Assembly (NCBI GenBank): GCA_029906195.1
Contig: JARWSJ010000004.1
Location: 124,001 to 188,000 of the forward strand
Direction: 5' to 3'
DNA length: 64,000 nucleotides
From: Chitinophagaceae bacterium 26-R-25
GTDB lineage: Bacteria; Bacteroidota; Bacteroidia; Chitinophagales; Chitinophagaceae
In this document: in pieces, positions 34,901-43,460 of the stretch
Numbering within the stretch: position 1 is the stretch's first letter
Layout: each line of letters begins with the position of its first letter
Position numbers and translations under genes: made by a program
Notes under the pieces: model-generated
The model's input: only the letters and a program-made list of their open reading frames with translations
The model's database searches: none
Told to the model about the DNA's origin: nothing

Positions 34901-35412
34901 CAGTTAACCCAACACCGATCGTTAACGTACAACCAAATATTACATCGCTCGAAGGCGGTACTACACTGATGCCGGCGACTGCCTCCGGAAATAATTTATC
35001 GTACAACTGGCTGCCTCCAACTGCGATGGAGGATAGTCATTTACTCACGCCAACAATTTCGCCATCGAATGACATCACGTATACACTCACTGCGACATCT
35101 GCTGACGGCTGCTCAGCCAGCGCGGATGTAAATGTAAAAGTGCTGAAATATGTGAAGGTGCCGAATGCATTTTCTCCAAATGGCGATGGCATTCACGATA
35201 AATGGATCATCACGTCATTGTCCGACTATCCGGGTTGTGAAGTAGAAGTCTTTAACCGTTATGGTCAATTGGTGTATAGATCGGTTGGCTATGGCACCCC
35301 TTGGGATGGAAGCTTTAATGGCACCAAACTGCCTGTGGGAACCTACTACTGGGTAATAAAGCCGCACAATGGAAGGCAGCCGATAAGTGGGTACGTTGCG
35401 ATTATAATGTAA
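31906..35412 (+). CDS. T9SS-secreted PKD and IgGFc-binding-type surface protein
   Basis: About 1168 residues from the ATG at 31906; a TTG two codons earlier is also open. The signal peptide (MKKIYLFTLLILSFWSTKAQ) is followed by an IgGFc-binding-type region (GKDFWIGYGNHVKMYATN onward, about 25-420), beta-sandwich and PKD-like repeats (for example FGDNTDSLFVQSPTHIYAKQG), and a C-terminal type-B T9SS sorting domain (NAFSPNGDGIHDKW, VFNRYGQLVYRS, GTYYWVI, about 1085-1168). Type-B domains direct export through the type IX secretion system and surface attachment in gliding Bacteroidota. The protein probably acts as an adhesin. Confidence 0.9.
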   Translation: MKKIYLFTLLILSFWSTKAQDFSNKGKDFWIGYGNHVKMYATNGQEQMALYITSDVNTTGTVSISGIFSQNFTVTANQITEIAIPQSARLLKDGLSDYGIHVTAAKAVVVYAHIYASAVSGATVCLPTNTLGKEYYSINYTQKSNEDPAYSYFFVIATEDNTTVEITPAQATIGGWAAGSVNTVTLNTGQVYQVLANKDLTGSTIRSIANGTGNCKRIAVFSGSGKVYINTPENTGCNTADNLYQQVYPTNTWGKKYITVPSSGRPLNIYRVIKSNPAAQVYLNGTAIPAGSFVNNLYYEFYNNTTNVIESDMPIMVAQYFPTQACNANGGGNGTIGTYNDPEMIFINPVEQTIRQVTLNSTSHYLIKEQYINIAVKNEGAALSSMRLDGSPIANYFSTLPQDSKYSYAQISVGQGTHNLSCDSGYNAIAYGMGDHETYGYSAGTNLVDLYQYIMIKNSYATVKFPAACKDVPFQFYNVFPYQPLSLKYQFNGLFNDTTINSPVYDSTWTVGAKTLYRYKLDRYYSVHTPATYPISVIANNPTVTNGCTGEQQIDYDLAVFEKPKADFSYDFSGCFKDVVNFKEITDPNNSRQIILTQWDMGHGKIIDTAGPKYTFKAIGDSVVKYSYITDVGCLSDTAVRTVSVNPLPVAQFSTSLPLCETKAVTFINQSSAARGNVTKWHWNFGDNTDSLFVQSPTHIYAKQGNYNVSLLVESDSGCRSSVLTIPVTVNYQPLANFGAPRSCLNDGLATFTDSSSIGDNSILTYKWDLNYGTSPAGTYPTNANPQWHYTSVGNYQAKLTVTSNKGCTSDTIKSFTINGTVKQAKFAINNTNFCSNTALDITNTTQITFGNIVKLEIWWDYNNDPSDKTTDDYPTNGKKYTHLYKSFTSPSGAKSFAVHYKAYSGASCFDEFDTTITLKQTPVLAFDSLSPMCQEALPIALTAASNTDGFSGTATYVGAGVVSGKTFDPRRAGVGKFPIKYIFAASNGCSADSTRFITVNPTPIVNVQPNITSLEGGTTLMPATASGNNLSYNWLPPTAMEDSHLLTPTISPSNDITYTLTATSADGCSASADVNVKVLKYVKVPNAFSPNGDGIHDKWIITSLSDYPGCEVEVFNRYGQLVYRSVGYGTPWDGSFNGTKLPVGTYYWVIKPHNGRQPISGYVAIIM

Positions 35413-35579
35413 TTGAAAATTGAAAGTTGAAAATTGAAAATGCCATCTAAATTGAAAGTTGAAAATTGAAAATTGAAAATGAAGCTCGGCAAAACCCCTT
35501 TGAATATTATCAAGCCTAAAATAAATGAGGGCTCTTCCTGAGAATGCATTTTCAATTTTCAACTTTCAATTTTCAATTC
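35411..35579. repeat. Inverted array of period-7 repeats (ATTGAAA)
   Basis: Two left arms (35411-35442 and 35450-35481) repeat ATTGAAA with GTTGAAA variants; the right arm (about 35548-35579) is their inverse and reaches the stop of the next gene. It lies between two convergent genes. Confidence 0.8.
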
Positions 35580-36982
35580 TACCCAAGCCCTACTTCATAG
35601 TGCATTTCCGGAATCTCTACATCCGAAAACCCTTTCTTAATTAGTCTTTGTTTGAAATGCAACTGCACGTCATATTCGCCGTGAACGATGAATAATTTTT
35701 TTACCTGTTTGGCATCCTGGCAAGCAAGGAATTGAGAAAGATCTTCATAATCGCCGTGGGCACTCATGCTTCTTACAGATGCAATCTCCGCATGCACTTC
35801 ATGTTCTACGCCATAAATGGAAACTTCCTTTTTACCCGCAAGTAAACGACCTCCGAGTGAATTAGGTTCGCAATAACCTGTCATTAAAATCGTGTTGCGG
35901 CTGTTCTCGATATTGTTGCTGATGTGGTGCTTCACCCTTCCTGCATCTGCCATGCCGCTTGCTGAAATGATTACGCAAGGATTCTTGTGGAAGTTAAGCT
36001 GCTTTGATTCTTCCACTGATTTGATATATTTCAATCCTTTAAAACCAAACGGATCGTTGTCTCTCTTCAACAGCTCTTGTATTGTTTTATTGAAATAACG
36101 AGAATAGTGTTTTACCACTTCCGTCGCCTCAATACTTAGCGGGCTATCGACGAAATAATCAAGATCAGGAAGACGTCTTTCTATTTCAAGTTGATTAAGG
36201 TAATATAGAATTTCCTGTGTGCGACCAACACTGAATGCCGGCATGATCAGCTTGCCCTTCTTTTGAATACATGTTCTTTCGATCCAGTGTAACAATTGAT
36301 CGGGTGTAGTAATTTCCATATCGTGCAAACTATTGCCGTAAGTGGATTCTATGATGATGTAATCCGCTTGTGGAAATTCTTCCGGTGAACGTAAGATCGC
36401 ATCACGATATCTTCCTACATCACCACTGAAAGAAAGACGGCTGCTTTTGCCATTCTCCTGTATGCGCAAATGCACGGCTGCACTGCCTATGATGTGACCC
36501 GCGTCTGTATACATTACTTCAACATCCTCATCGATCCGGAACCACTGATCATAATCCACTTCATTAAAATAAGGGAAACTGTTCTTCGCGTCTTCGATTG
36601 TATAGAGCGGCTGTAAATAAGGTGCACCCTGAGATGCACGCACTTTGTTTACATACTTTACATCGTCTTCCTGGATTTCTCCCGAATCAAGCAACAGTAC
36701 CTGCGACAATTCTTTGGTGGCCGGTGTGCAGAAAATTTTTCCGCGAAAACCATCTTTCACAAGTTTTGGAATCAAACCACTGTGGTCGATGTGTGCATGA
36801 GAAAGGATCAAATAATTTACCTCCGCAGGATCAAAACCCCATGTGCGGTTGAGCGCATCTGTCTTATCGCCCATACCCTGAAACATACCGCAATCCAGCA
36901 AGTATTTTTTTCCATTCTTAAGTGTCAATAAATGTTTAGAACCTGTAACTGTTCTGGCCGCGCCGTGGAATGCTATTTTCAT
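35579..36982 (-). CDS. Beta-CASP metallo-beta-lactamase-fold RNA-processing hydrolase
   Basis: This 467-residue enzyme has the zinc motif HAHIDH (H62, H64, D66, H67 in LSHAHIDHSG), the later conserved GHIIGSAAVHL and the beta-CASP inner domain; a C-terminal RMMBL-type region (MSAHGDYEDLSQFLA) completes it. Proteins of this type (Ysh1/RNase J-like) process RNA. Length and motif order fit. The specific role (mRNA or tRNA turnover) is inferred. Confidence 0.85.
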   Translation of the reverse strand: MKIAFHGAARTVTGSKHLLTLKNGKKYLLDCGMFQGMGDKTDALNRTWGFDPAEVNYLILSHAHIDHSGLIPKLVKDGFRGKIFCTPATKELSQVLLLDSGEIQEDDVKYVNKVRASQGAPYLQPLYTIEDAKNSFPYFNEVDYDQWFRIDEDVEVMYTDAGHIIGSAAVHLRIQENGKSSRLSFSGDVGRYRDAILRSPEEFPQADYIIIESTYGNSLHDMEITTPDQLLHWIERTCIQKKGKLIMPAFSVGRTQEILYYLNQLEIERRLPDLDYFVDSPLSIEATEVVKHYSRYFNKTIQELLKRDNDPFGFKGLKYIKSVEESKQLNFHKNPCVIISASGMADAGRVKHHISNNIENSRNTILMTGYCEPNSLGGRLLAGKKEVSIYGVEHEVHAEIASVRSMSAHGDYEDLSQFLACQDAKQVKKLFIVHGEYDVQLHFKQRLIKKGFSDVEIPEMHYEVGLG

Positions 36983-36996
36983 AAAAGCAAATTTTT

Positions 36997-37112
36997 AATA
37001 AAAAGTAAGAAGTAAAAAGTAAAAAAAGCGTTAACACTAAATCGTTCTGAATAAAATTAGAGAGTCCCGATGGTCAACCATTTTTGCCTTTTTAATTTTG
37101 CCTTTTTACTTT
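36997..37112. repeat. Period-7 repeat region (AAAAGTA) between genes
   Basis: The left arm (36999-37030) repeats AAAAGTA/AGAAGTA; the right side (about 37079-37111, overlapping the end of the next gene) is a looser inverse with CTTTTTA and GCCTTTTT words. It is less regular than the other elements. Confidence 0.5.
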
Positions 37113-37580
37113 AAACCCCCATGTAATATAAAACTCTGCAACCACTTCTCCGGCTTCATTTACGCCCGTTGACTTCACCCGTAATGTTTCTCCTTCACCG
37201 GATTGTTTTGCTTTTGCAATTGTGTTTTTAATCGCCTCTCCATCGTTACAGGTGAACGTTGTAACGCCTGTTGCTTTTTTTGTAAAGTTCGCTTCCAAGT
37301 TTCTTACCAGCATGGACACAGCAGGATCGGATTGATAACAATGCGCCATTGCCAAAACGCCCGTACTCAGTTCCCCTGCCATACCGAGACAGGCGAAATA
37401 GGTGGAGCGGAATGGATTTTTTGAAAACCATTTGAAAGGAACCGTAACGGTACAGGAGGCTTCGTCAGCATGCTTTACACGAACACCGCTGAAATAAGCT
37501 GCCGGTAAATTCGACAAAAGAAAAAGCTTGTACTTAAACGAATTGTTTACGAGTTGTAGAAATTTATTTTCATTTGGCAT
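37092..37580 (-). CDS. DUF4442 / hotdog-type thioesterase-like protein
   Basis: About 162 residues from the ATG at 37580; an upstream TTG is a weaker option. The pattern GVRVKHADEASCTVTVPFKWFSKNPFRSTYFACLGMAGELSTG matches DUF4442, a hotdog fold related to acyl-CoA thioesterases. The catalytic site cannot be fixed from sequence. It stands alone between two genes on the same strand. The substrate is unknown. Confidence 0.75.
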   Translation of the reverse strand: MPNENKFLQLVNNSFKYKLFLLSNLPAAYFSGVRVKHADEASCTVTVPFKWFSKNPFRSTYFACLGMAGELSTGVLAMAHCYQSDPAVSMLVRNLEANFTKKATGVTTFTCNDGEAIKNTIAKAKQSGEGETLRVKSTGVNEAGEVVAEFYITWGFKVKRQN

Positions 37581-37642
37581 AGGCAAGTTGTGAGTTATCA
37601 GTTCAAGATTATAACGCTGACTTTTTATTTTTTCCTTTTGAC

Positions 37643-38137
37643 TTAGTACTTGTATTGATTAGGGTCGAGCGCTTTTACGTTCCAGTTTTTGAGGAATTCC
37701 ATCACTTTTGTTTTGTTGTAAGAATGCCCCTGTTCAAGATACTCAGAATTTTGTGTATTCAATCGTTCTCCATTTTCATCCAGAATCACAAACACAGGGA
37801 AACCGAATCATTGCGGATATCCCAGCTTTTCCAGCATTTGAGCATTTTTGTTTTCCTTGCTGTAGTTCAAATGATACACAACATAGTCTGCCTTAATAAG
37901 CGAGTCTATTTGTGCATCTGTCGTAGTAAACTTGTAAAATCTTGCGCACCAAACGCACCAGTTGCCGCCTATCTGTACCAATACATGTTTCTTTTCTTCT
38001 TTGGCCTGTTTGACGGCTTTGTTTAATGAAAGCACCGCATTTTCCGATGGCTTGTAAATATTGAAAGTAGAGTCTTGGGCAGATGCGAGTACAGTGATTA
38101 ATAAGCAAATGACTAGAATAGTTACAATCTGTTTCAT
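37643..38137 (-). pseudogene. Thioredoxin-family gene with in-frame TGA
   Basis: The signal peptide (MKQIVTILVICLLITVLASAQ) and the thioredoxin active site WCVWC (about residues 60-64, in GGNWCVWCARFYKF) are intact. After GYPQ a TGA interrupts the frame (37808-37810), and the same frame then continues for 54 codons with FGFPVFVILDENG and a normal end ...DPNQYKY before the stop at 37643. The downstream part has the cis-Pro context of a thioredoxin, so it belongs to the gene. A C-to-T change (CGA to TGA) would explain the stop. The truncated product lacks the last third of the fold; readthrough or a sequencing error are alternatives. Confidence 0.75.
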
Positions 38138-38164
38138 CTCCTAAGTTAAAACAAGAAAGAAGAT

Positions 38165-38287
38165 GGAACGCAGATTTTCAAGATTTTCATGATTTTGATG
38201 ATTTGAAATTAAAGGAAGCAAGTGTCAGCTAGCCTCAAATTTCAAAATCATAACAAATCATGACAATCATGAAAATCTGTGTTCGTT
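38165..38287. repeat. Inverted pair of period-9 repeats (GATTTTCAT)
   Basis: The left arm (38166-38210) repeats GATTTTCAA/GATTTTCAT/GATTTTGAT; the right arm (38235-38287) is its inverse. It lies between the protease gene and the broken thioredoxin gene. Confidence 0.75.
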
Positions 38288-38290
38288 CTG

Positions 38291-39922
38291 TTATTGCTTG
38301 TCAATCTCCACCACGCAAGCAACTACCTGGTTGTCTGTAGCAGGCACCGAGAATGCAATATTGCCCTTTGAAGATGACTGAAACCTTATATTTTGCACCA
38401 ATGCAGAGCCCAATGCTTTTGATAGTCTTGCACCATAATCCTGAGAAGGATTTTGGGCAATGCTGGCGTTCAGCTGGTTCCAGTTTAATTCTTTTTTACT
38501 TACCACAACGGCCATTATATCTTTCGTGCCAATGCTGTCCGGCTGCATGCTTTTATCCTTTGGAAACAAGCGGTATCCGGCAATGCCGCAGAACGGTGAG
38601 TATTTTGTTTTGGTAGGATCATCTTTCCTTGGATATGGAAACAATGTATAAGAAGTGCCATCTGTTTCTTTGCCAAAAACATACACGTAACATTCAGTGC
38701 TGTTTTTAACTTCCATTTTAAAACGCGTTCCTGCTCTTTTTAACGGAGAAACGGTTTCAAATGTATTGCCGCCGTTTAGTTTTAAAGGAATATAACCGCG
38801 GGCAATCGTGCGTTTCTGGTTATTGTCGTACTGAACTTCAACAAGACCAACTTCGCAGGTGAGCGGTTCGTTTGCGGCAGCGCCAACTTTTTGCATTGGC
38901 TCAAGGCCGTATGCTTCGCGAACAAAATATTTGAAATCGCCATAACGCACCCATGCAAAACCATTACTTCCCCACTCAGGTCCCCAGCTGTTCATGATCA
39001 GAAATGAACCGCCATATTTTTTATCATCATAGCCCACCACACACTGTGCGTGGCCGCCAAATCCGTTCATCTGCTGGTCACCCGGCGCCGGTGTCCAAAG
39101 GTCCTTTCCTTTCATGTCCTGCATATAACTTTCACCCACCATCATTCCGATAACAACAGGCGCGCCCTGGGATAAATTTTCTTTCACGGCACGGAGGTCA
39201 ATCACATCGTTTCTATCGCCCAGAGAAAGCCTGTTAAAGCCCCTCATTTTAAATTGAGACGCGTCCTGCATCTGCTGTTGAGATGGCTGTCTGCTGCAGT
39301 TTTGGTCGGTGTAAGGAAATTGATCGTAAGGTACGGCGCCCCTTTGCGTCATGAACTCCATCGCACGGATGATATACGAACCTTCACAATTATCAAGACC
39401 AATTTGATTGTATAAAAACGCCGGACTGAATTTTACCGCGTCACCAGACTGGCCTGTTCTGCCAGATTCAAGAATGCTTCTGGCTGCATAAGCGCTACTC
39501 CACGCTACGCAACTTCCCTGCTTTCCCTGGTCGCCAACTGCAGGCGCAAATTTTTGAAGATTGGAACTTTCCGGCAAAGGATTTTTGCTATCATCATCAT
39601 CCAACGATTCGTAGATGTTGGCCTTTTCAAACTGCTTGGGATCAAGAAACCCACCGGTAGCAAGACTGGCAATCTGATTTGTAATCGCTCCGCCTCCCAT
39701 GCCGCAACCGCTTCCACGGCCCAAAAGAAAATAGCCACCTATCAGAATGAGTATCAAAAGAAAAATTCTTTTGCCCTTGAACAAACTTAGCAATAAAGGT
39801 AGCAATGCCAGCAAGCCACCACCGCCTCCTCCAAAGCCACCGCCGCCGCCGCGGCCGCCACCACCACTGTTGTCGTCATTGAATTGCTCTTCCGGCTGAT
39901 CGTCTGTCATTCGAATTGGCAT
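38291..39922 (-). CDS. Membrane-anchored papain-family (C1) peptidase with DUF4384-like end
   Basis: The 543-residue protein has a Gly-rich N-terminus (about 19-36), one or two hydrophobic segments (about 37-48 and 52-68), then a C1 cysteine peptidase. Cys138 in QGSCVAWSSAY, His291 in GFGGHAQCVVGYDD and Asn311 in MNSWGPEWG form the papain triad. The rest (about 355-480) resembles DUF4384, found with surface peptidases. It probably sits at the cell envelope. Disulfide-prone cysteines in the catalytic domain fit export. Confidence 0.85.
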   Translation of the reverse strand: MPIRMTDDQPEEQFNDDNSGGGGRGGGGGFGGGGGGLLALLPLLLSLFKGKRIFLLILILIGGYFLLGRGSGCGMGGGAITNQIASLATGGFLDPKQFEKANIYESLDDDDSKNPLPESSNLQKFAPAVGDQGKQGSCVAWSSAYAARSILESGRTGQSGDAVKFSPAFLYNQIGLDNCEGSYIIRAMEFMTQRGAVPYDQFPYTDQNCSRQPSQQQMQDASQFKMRGFNRLSLGDRNDVIDLRAVKENLSQGAPVVIGMMVGESYMQDMKGKDLWTPAPGDQQMNGFGGHAQCVVGYDDKKYGGSFLIMNSWGPEWGSNGFAWVRYGDFKYFVREAYGLEPMQKVGAAANEPLTCEVGLVEVQYDNNQKRTIARGYIPLKLNGGNTFETVSPLKRAGTRFKMEVKNSTECYVYVFGKETDGTSYTLFPYPRKDDPTKTKYSPFCGIAGYRLFPKDKSMQPDSIGTKDIMAVVVSKKELNWNQLNASIAQNPSQDYGARLSKALGSALVQNIRFQSSSKGNIAFSVPATDNQVVACVVEIDKQ

Positions 39923-40062
39923 AACTGTATTCTTTTTGGTAAATAATAAGCGTGAAGAAAGTTAAAGTTTTTCTTTTAAACATTTCAATACGGTCAAGAG
40001 TTTTAAATAGCCGAAATATATGTTTATCTTAAGAATGCGAACCGGGAGTTAGAAAGCACTGT

Positions 40063-40207
40063 GAACAATTAATAATTAACAATTAATAATTAATAGTGCT
40101 GCAGTCCTTGTAGGTTGCAGCTTTCTGTTTTTGACGCTGCCAAACAAAGACAGAGCAAGGTTTCAGGCAGGTGAGTTATTAATTCTTAATTATTAATTAT
40201 TAATTCG
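40063..40207. repeat. Inverted pair of period-7 repeats (AATTAAT)
   Basis: The left arm (40066-40095) repeats AATTAAT/AATTAAC, the right arm (40174-40206) is the inverse, with a G/C-mixed centre. It fills most of the 351-bp gap between the peptidase and the histone-like gene; nothing else supportable lies there. Confidence 0.8.
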
Positions 40208-40273
40208 CTAGGCGGAAATATCATTTCACTCCTGGTTCACGTTAAACCTTTTAGTAACTAAAAAACCTGTTCT

Positions 40274-40879
40274 ATGGCTTCAGCAAAAAAGAAAGCCGCT
40301 CCAAAGAAGAGCGCTGCTAAAAAAGTAATTGCCAAAAAAACTCCTGCTAAAAAGATTGCTCCCGCCAAAAAAGCTGCTAAGAAGGCGGCACCGAAGAAAA
40401 CTCCCGCAAAAGGTATTATTGACAAAATTTTAAAGAAGAGACACACAATTTACATCGAGAGCGCTGCATTTTTCCCGCTTAACAGTGCCACCGGATATGT
40501 AGATCATTTTCAAGACGGAAGGTGCGCTGCTGCGGCAGGAGGAGATCTTAGTGTTGCATTGCCAATACCGGTAGGGGCGATATTAAAATCTATTTCTATT
40601 CACTACATGAATACCACTACAAATACTGTGATTGCATTCTTTTTGCGCAAGCATGCTAACAGGCATTCACCTTCAGGCGAAATTGAAATGTCGTTCATTA
40701 ACTTGCCTCCGGGCACATTGCCACCGGATAATTATCTCACAGTAACAGATACGACATTCCCGGACGCTGGCGTTATTCAGGATAAATTCCTGCATTATAT
40801 AAGCATTCCCGGAACAGGAGATTTTCCGGGTGGTTCGAAACTTACCGTGCGAGGTGTAAGCCTTGTGTATGATTTCTAA
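40274..40879 (+). CDS. Histone-H1-like lysine tail fused to a beta domain
   Basis: The 201-residue protein starts with a tail of about 47 residues made only of Lys, Ala, Pro, Ser, Thr, Val, Ile and Met, like the C-terminal tail of histone H1 or the DNA-binding tails of bacterial Hc1-type proteins. A basic linker (about 48-58) leads into a beta-rich globular domain (about 60-201) with an unremarkable composition. Bacterial H1-like tails bind DNA without sequence preference. The globular domain is not recognised. No signal peptide, so it is cytoplasmic or nucleoid. Confidence 0.75.
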   Translation: MASAKKKAAPKKSAAKKVIAKKTPAKKIAPAKKAAKKAAPKKTPAKGIIDKILKKRHTIYIESAAFFPLNSATGYVDHFQDGRCAAAAGGDLSVALPIPVGAILKSISIHYMNTTTNTVIAFFLRKHANRHSPSGEIEMSFINLPPGTLPPDNYLTVTDTTFPDAGVIQDKFLHYISIPGTGDFPGGSKLTVRGVSLVYDF

Positions 40880-40887
40880 ATAAAAAA

Positions 40888-40917
40888 ACGTCCCGGTCAT
40901 TTGGTGACCGGGAACGT
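40888..40917 (+). terminator. Bidirectional terminator after histone-like gene
   Basis: CCCGGTCA (40892-40899), 5-nt loop, TGACCGGG (40905-40912) with flanking A and T runs. It lies between convergent genes. Confidence 0.8.
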
Positions 40918-40947
40918 TCTAAATCAAACCTTAAAAACAATTCCTTT

Positions 40948-41346
40948 TTATTTTTTAATAACGCATTCAGCGATATTTACTTCTTCCATTAAGTCATTAT
41001 AACCCACCAGCAAACCCTGAACTTTTATATCGTCCCCGGCTTTAATGCCACTTATTTTGCTGATGTCTGTTGAATCAATATTGCATGCAATATTGTTCAG
41101 TGAAACTGTGATGCCATCTACGTTTGTAACCTTTCCCTGTATCAGTACAGCCTGATTGATATACTTTTTCAAAGCCACTGCAGTATCGGTTTTGAATTCG
41201 CCAGAAAGTGTAGTTGATGTAACCTCGTATTTAGCTTTTTCTGCACCAACATTTCTGTGTGGTTTAAAGAAAACATACCATGTGGCCCAGCTGGCAACTG
41301 CAATTCCCATTGCCAAAACAAGTAATACAAATTTTTTCTTATTCAT
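40948..41346 (-). CDS. OB-fold (tRNA_anti-like) membrane-anchored protein
   Basis: The 132-residue protein has one N-terminal membrane segment (about 6-25) and a periplasmic OB-fold domain: KKYINQAVLIQGKVTNVDGITVSLNNIACNIDS and KAGDDIKVQGLLVGY. Small OB-fold proteins of this kind occur widely in Bacteroidota; function is unknown. Confidence 0.7.
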   Translation of the reverse strand: MNKKKFVLLVLAMGIAVASWATWYVFFKPHRNVGAEKAKYEVTSTTLSGEFKTDTAVALKKYINQAVLIQGKVTNVDGITVSLNNIACNIDSTDISKISGIKAGDDIKVQGLLVGYNDLMEEVNIAECVIKK

Positions 41347-41612
41347 AACGGTTCGATGTTTTTTCGTTACTTAATTCTTACTCAAAAGTATACCCCACAT
41401 TTCTTAAATTTTATAATAGACCTCATTCTAAAAGATAACAATTGTCAACGTTTTGGGCTTCGTTTATACGTCTACAATCATTTTTTTGGAAAATGGTTGT
41501 CATGAAAAACCGTTCTTCATCGTCATAGTTTTGTCATCACAAGGTCACGCTATTATTGCTTGCTTCTTGAAATAACCATTATCGCTTTCATACATCTCAA
41601 TTTTTAAGTACA

Positions 41613-42743
41613 ATGAAACGACATCTAATTACAATCAAAACACTAGCCTTTATGCTGTGCGCCGTGCTTATATCAATAGTAGTGGTGCAGTGCAAAAAGG
41701 AAGGCAAAAATGCCTCTTCGATCTCCAGGGGTTTGGCTTCCTCTGACATTGACTCAACAATTTTTTCGCCATTTTATGACACAACGGTTTTGAGCATTTC
41801 AACTGCTAAGTCAATTAATGACAGCATTATCACAACCGGTATACAATCGATCATAAAAGCCAATTGTGCTAATTGCCACAATAACAACATCAAACCAAAC
41901 CTGGTTACGTTCAATGACATCAAGAGTTTGGTAGTTCCCGGCAATCCGGAAGCGAGCAAACTTTGGCAGGTGCTTACCACCAACGATCTGAACAAAGCAA
42001 TGCCGCCTATTACAACAGAAAAAACCGTTTCTACAGAGGACAAAATTTCGATCTACAACTGGATTAAAAATGGCGCTAACGAAACACCTGTGCTAGCTGA
42101 TTACAGGCCAACTGCTGTAAGATTGATCACTGGTGGATGTACCGCTGTGTGTCATAACGACAATGTTTGTGTTGGTAACTGGGCACGGAAGGGCAATGCT
42201 GCCGATTTTGGAAGACCTCTTACCACGCTGGATACAATTAGTGCACCAGTGCATGGAGCAATGCCACCTAACCCACCCGGCTGTCTTGCTATTAATGATA
42301 CATTAAATAAACGTATTTGGAAAACATATCAGGATAGTGTGGTAAGGTATTTTACAAATGTGAGTAGTACAGACACGGTAAGAAAATCACCAAGCAGTCC
42401 TCTTGACCCTTTAAATACTTACAATAATCTCTTGTTTAATATTTGCTATCCAAATGCATTGAGATCAGTCACTGTCACTAACAAGGTTACAAAGGATCTT
42501 TTTGCTTCGGCAACATCTGGAAACAACAATTTGCTGGCAAAAGTTGATGCAACCATATCTTTTAAAGGTTTTGCGAAATCTGGCAATATGGCTTCAGGAG
42601 ACGGACATTTGAAAAGCTCCGAAGTAGCAATAATTAAAGGTTGGTATTTCCTGGATCCGAATATTCCTGATGTATGGAAATATGGTAACGGTACCACACC
42701 TGCTTTTAAAGATGCTCAAGGAAACCCTATCCTTAAAAAATAA
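41613..42743 (+). CDS. c-type cytochrome lipoprotein (CXXCH plus CX3CH)
   Basis: The 376-residue protein has a lipoprotein signal (SIVVVQC, Cys27) and a heme motif CANCH (residues 85-89) in the context IIKANCANCHNNN. A second motif is C-T-A-V-C-H (176-181), spaced as CX3CH. The region between includes NKAMPP, a Met that may be a heme ligand. It leads a four-gene cluster (second cytochrome, YceI, beta-barrel protein). The periplasm-facing electron-transfer role is inferred. Confidence 0.8.
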   Translation: MKRHLITIKTLAFMLCAVLISIVVVQCKKEGKNASSISRGLASSDIDSTIFSPFYDTTVLSISTAKSINDSIITTGIQSIIKANCANCHNNNIKPNLVTFNDIKSLVVPGNPEASKLWQVLTTNDLNKAMPPITTEKTVSTEDKISIYNWIKNGANETPVLADYRPTAVRLITGGCTAVCHNDNVCVGNWARKGNAADFGRPLTTLDTISAPVHGAMPPNPPGCLAINDTLNKRIWKTYQDSVVRYFTNVSSTDTVRKSPSSPLDPLNTYNNLLFNICYPNALRSVTVTNKVTKDLFASATSGNNNLLAKVDATISFKGFAKSGNMASGDGHLKSSEVAIIKGWYFLDPNIPDVWKYGNGTTPAFKDAQGNPILKK

Positions 42744-42769
42744 GTTTAACAATACTTCAATTTTAAACA

Positions 42770-43417
42770 ATGAAAAAATTAATGCTAGCAATGGTGGTAC
42801 TATGTGGAGTAGCCTTATATGCACCATCCTGCTATAATAATAAAGCAGATATAGTATTGCCGGATTCAACCATTTCTTTTACCAAATCGGTTGTGCCCAT
42901 TTATGTGTCTGGAGGATGTGGTTGCCATAATACAGTTAAGGCTACCAACACCTTGGGAAGTGATAATGCTGTAAGATTTTCGAACGGTGGCTATAATGGA
43001 AAAGACACTATTCTGTATGATGCGATACTGGGGAAAACCTCTTTGATAGAAACATGGATAAACGGCGGCTCACACCCGGGCGGTGGCTCTGTACACCTGA
43101 CACCACAGGAAGTAAGCGTTCTCAGAAGCTGGATAAATCAAGGCTCTCCCGATGACAGAGAGGCTGGTGGTACTCCAACTAATGTGACTTATTCCAATAC
43201 TATCCAGGCAATGGTGGGCAGCACATGTGCCGGTGGTTCTTGTCACGGTGGTCTTGGTCCTACATTAACATTTGCAAAACTTGTTGGAGATAAAGACAAA
43301 CTAACAACTATGGTAAGCTCAAAAGGTGCTTCGGGACACCCTGGCGGGAAATTAACTTTCGGAAGTTCAACATGGGCCGCTATCAATGCATGGTTGTCTG
43401 CCGGCACGCCTCAATAA
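42770..43417 (+). CDS. Cytochrome-like lipoprotein with CXCH and CX4CH motifs
   Basis: The 215-residue lipoprotein (Cys21 after VALYAPS) has two heme-like motifs with unusual spacing, C-G-C-H at 50-53 and C-A-G-G-S-C-H at 153-159, in contexts where relatives have CXXCH. CX4CH is known from some multiheme cytochromes; CXCH is rare. It follows the first cytochrome by 26 bases, so the two are probably partners. Whether both motifs bind heme cannot be told from sequence. Confidence 0.7.
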   Translation: MKKLMLAMVVLCGVALYAPSCYNNKADIVLPDSTISFTKSVVPIYVSGGCGCHNTVKATNTLGSDNAVRFSNGGYNGKDTILYDAILGKTSLIETWINGGSHPGGGSVHLTPQEVSVLRSWINQGSPDDREAGGTPTNVTYSNTIQAMVGSTCAGGSCHGGLGPTLTFAKLVGDKDKLTTMVSSKGASGHPGGKLTFGSSTWAAINAWLSAGTPQ

Positions 43418-43460
43418 TTAATCAGATTGTAAACAGTTATAAACTTTTAAAAGCAGAATT

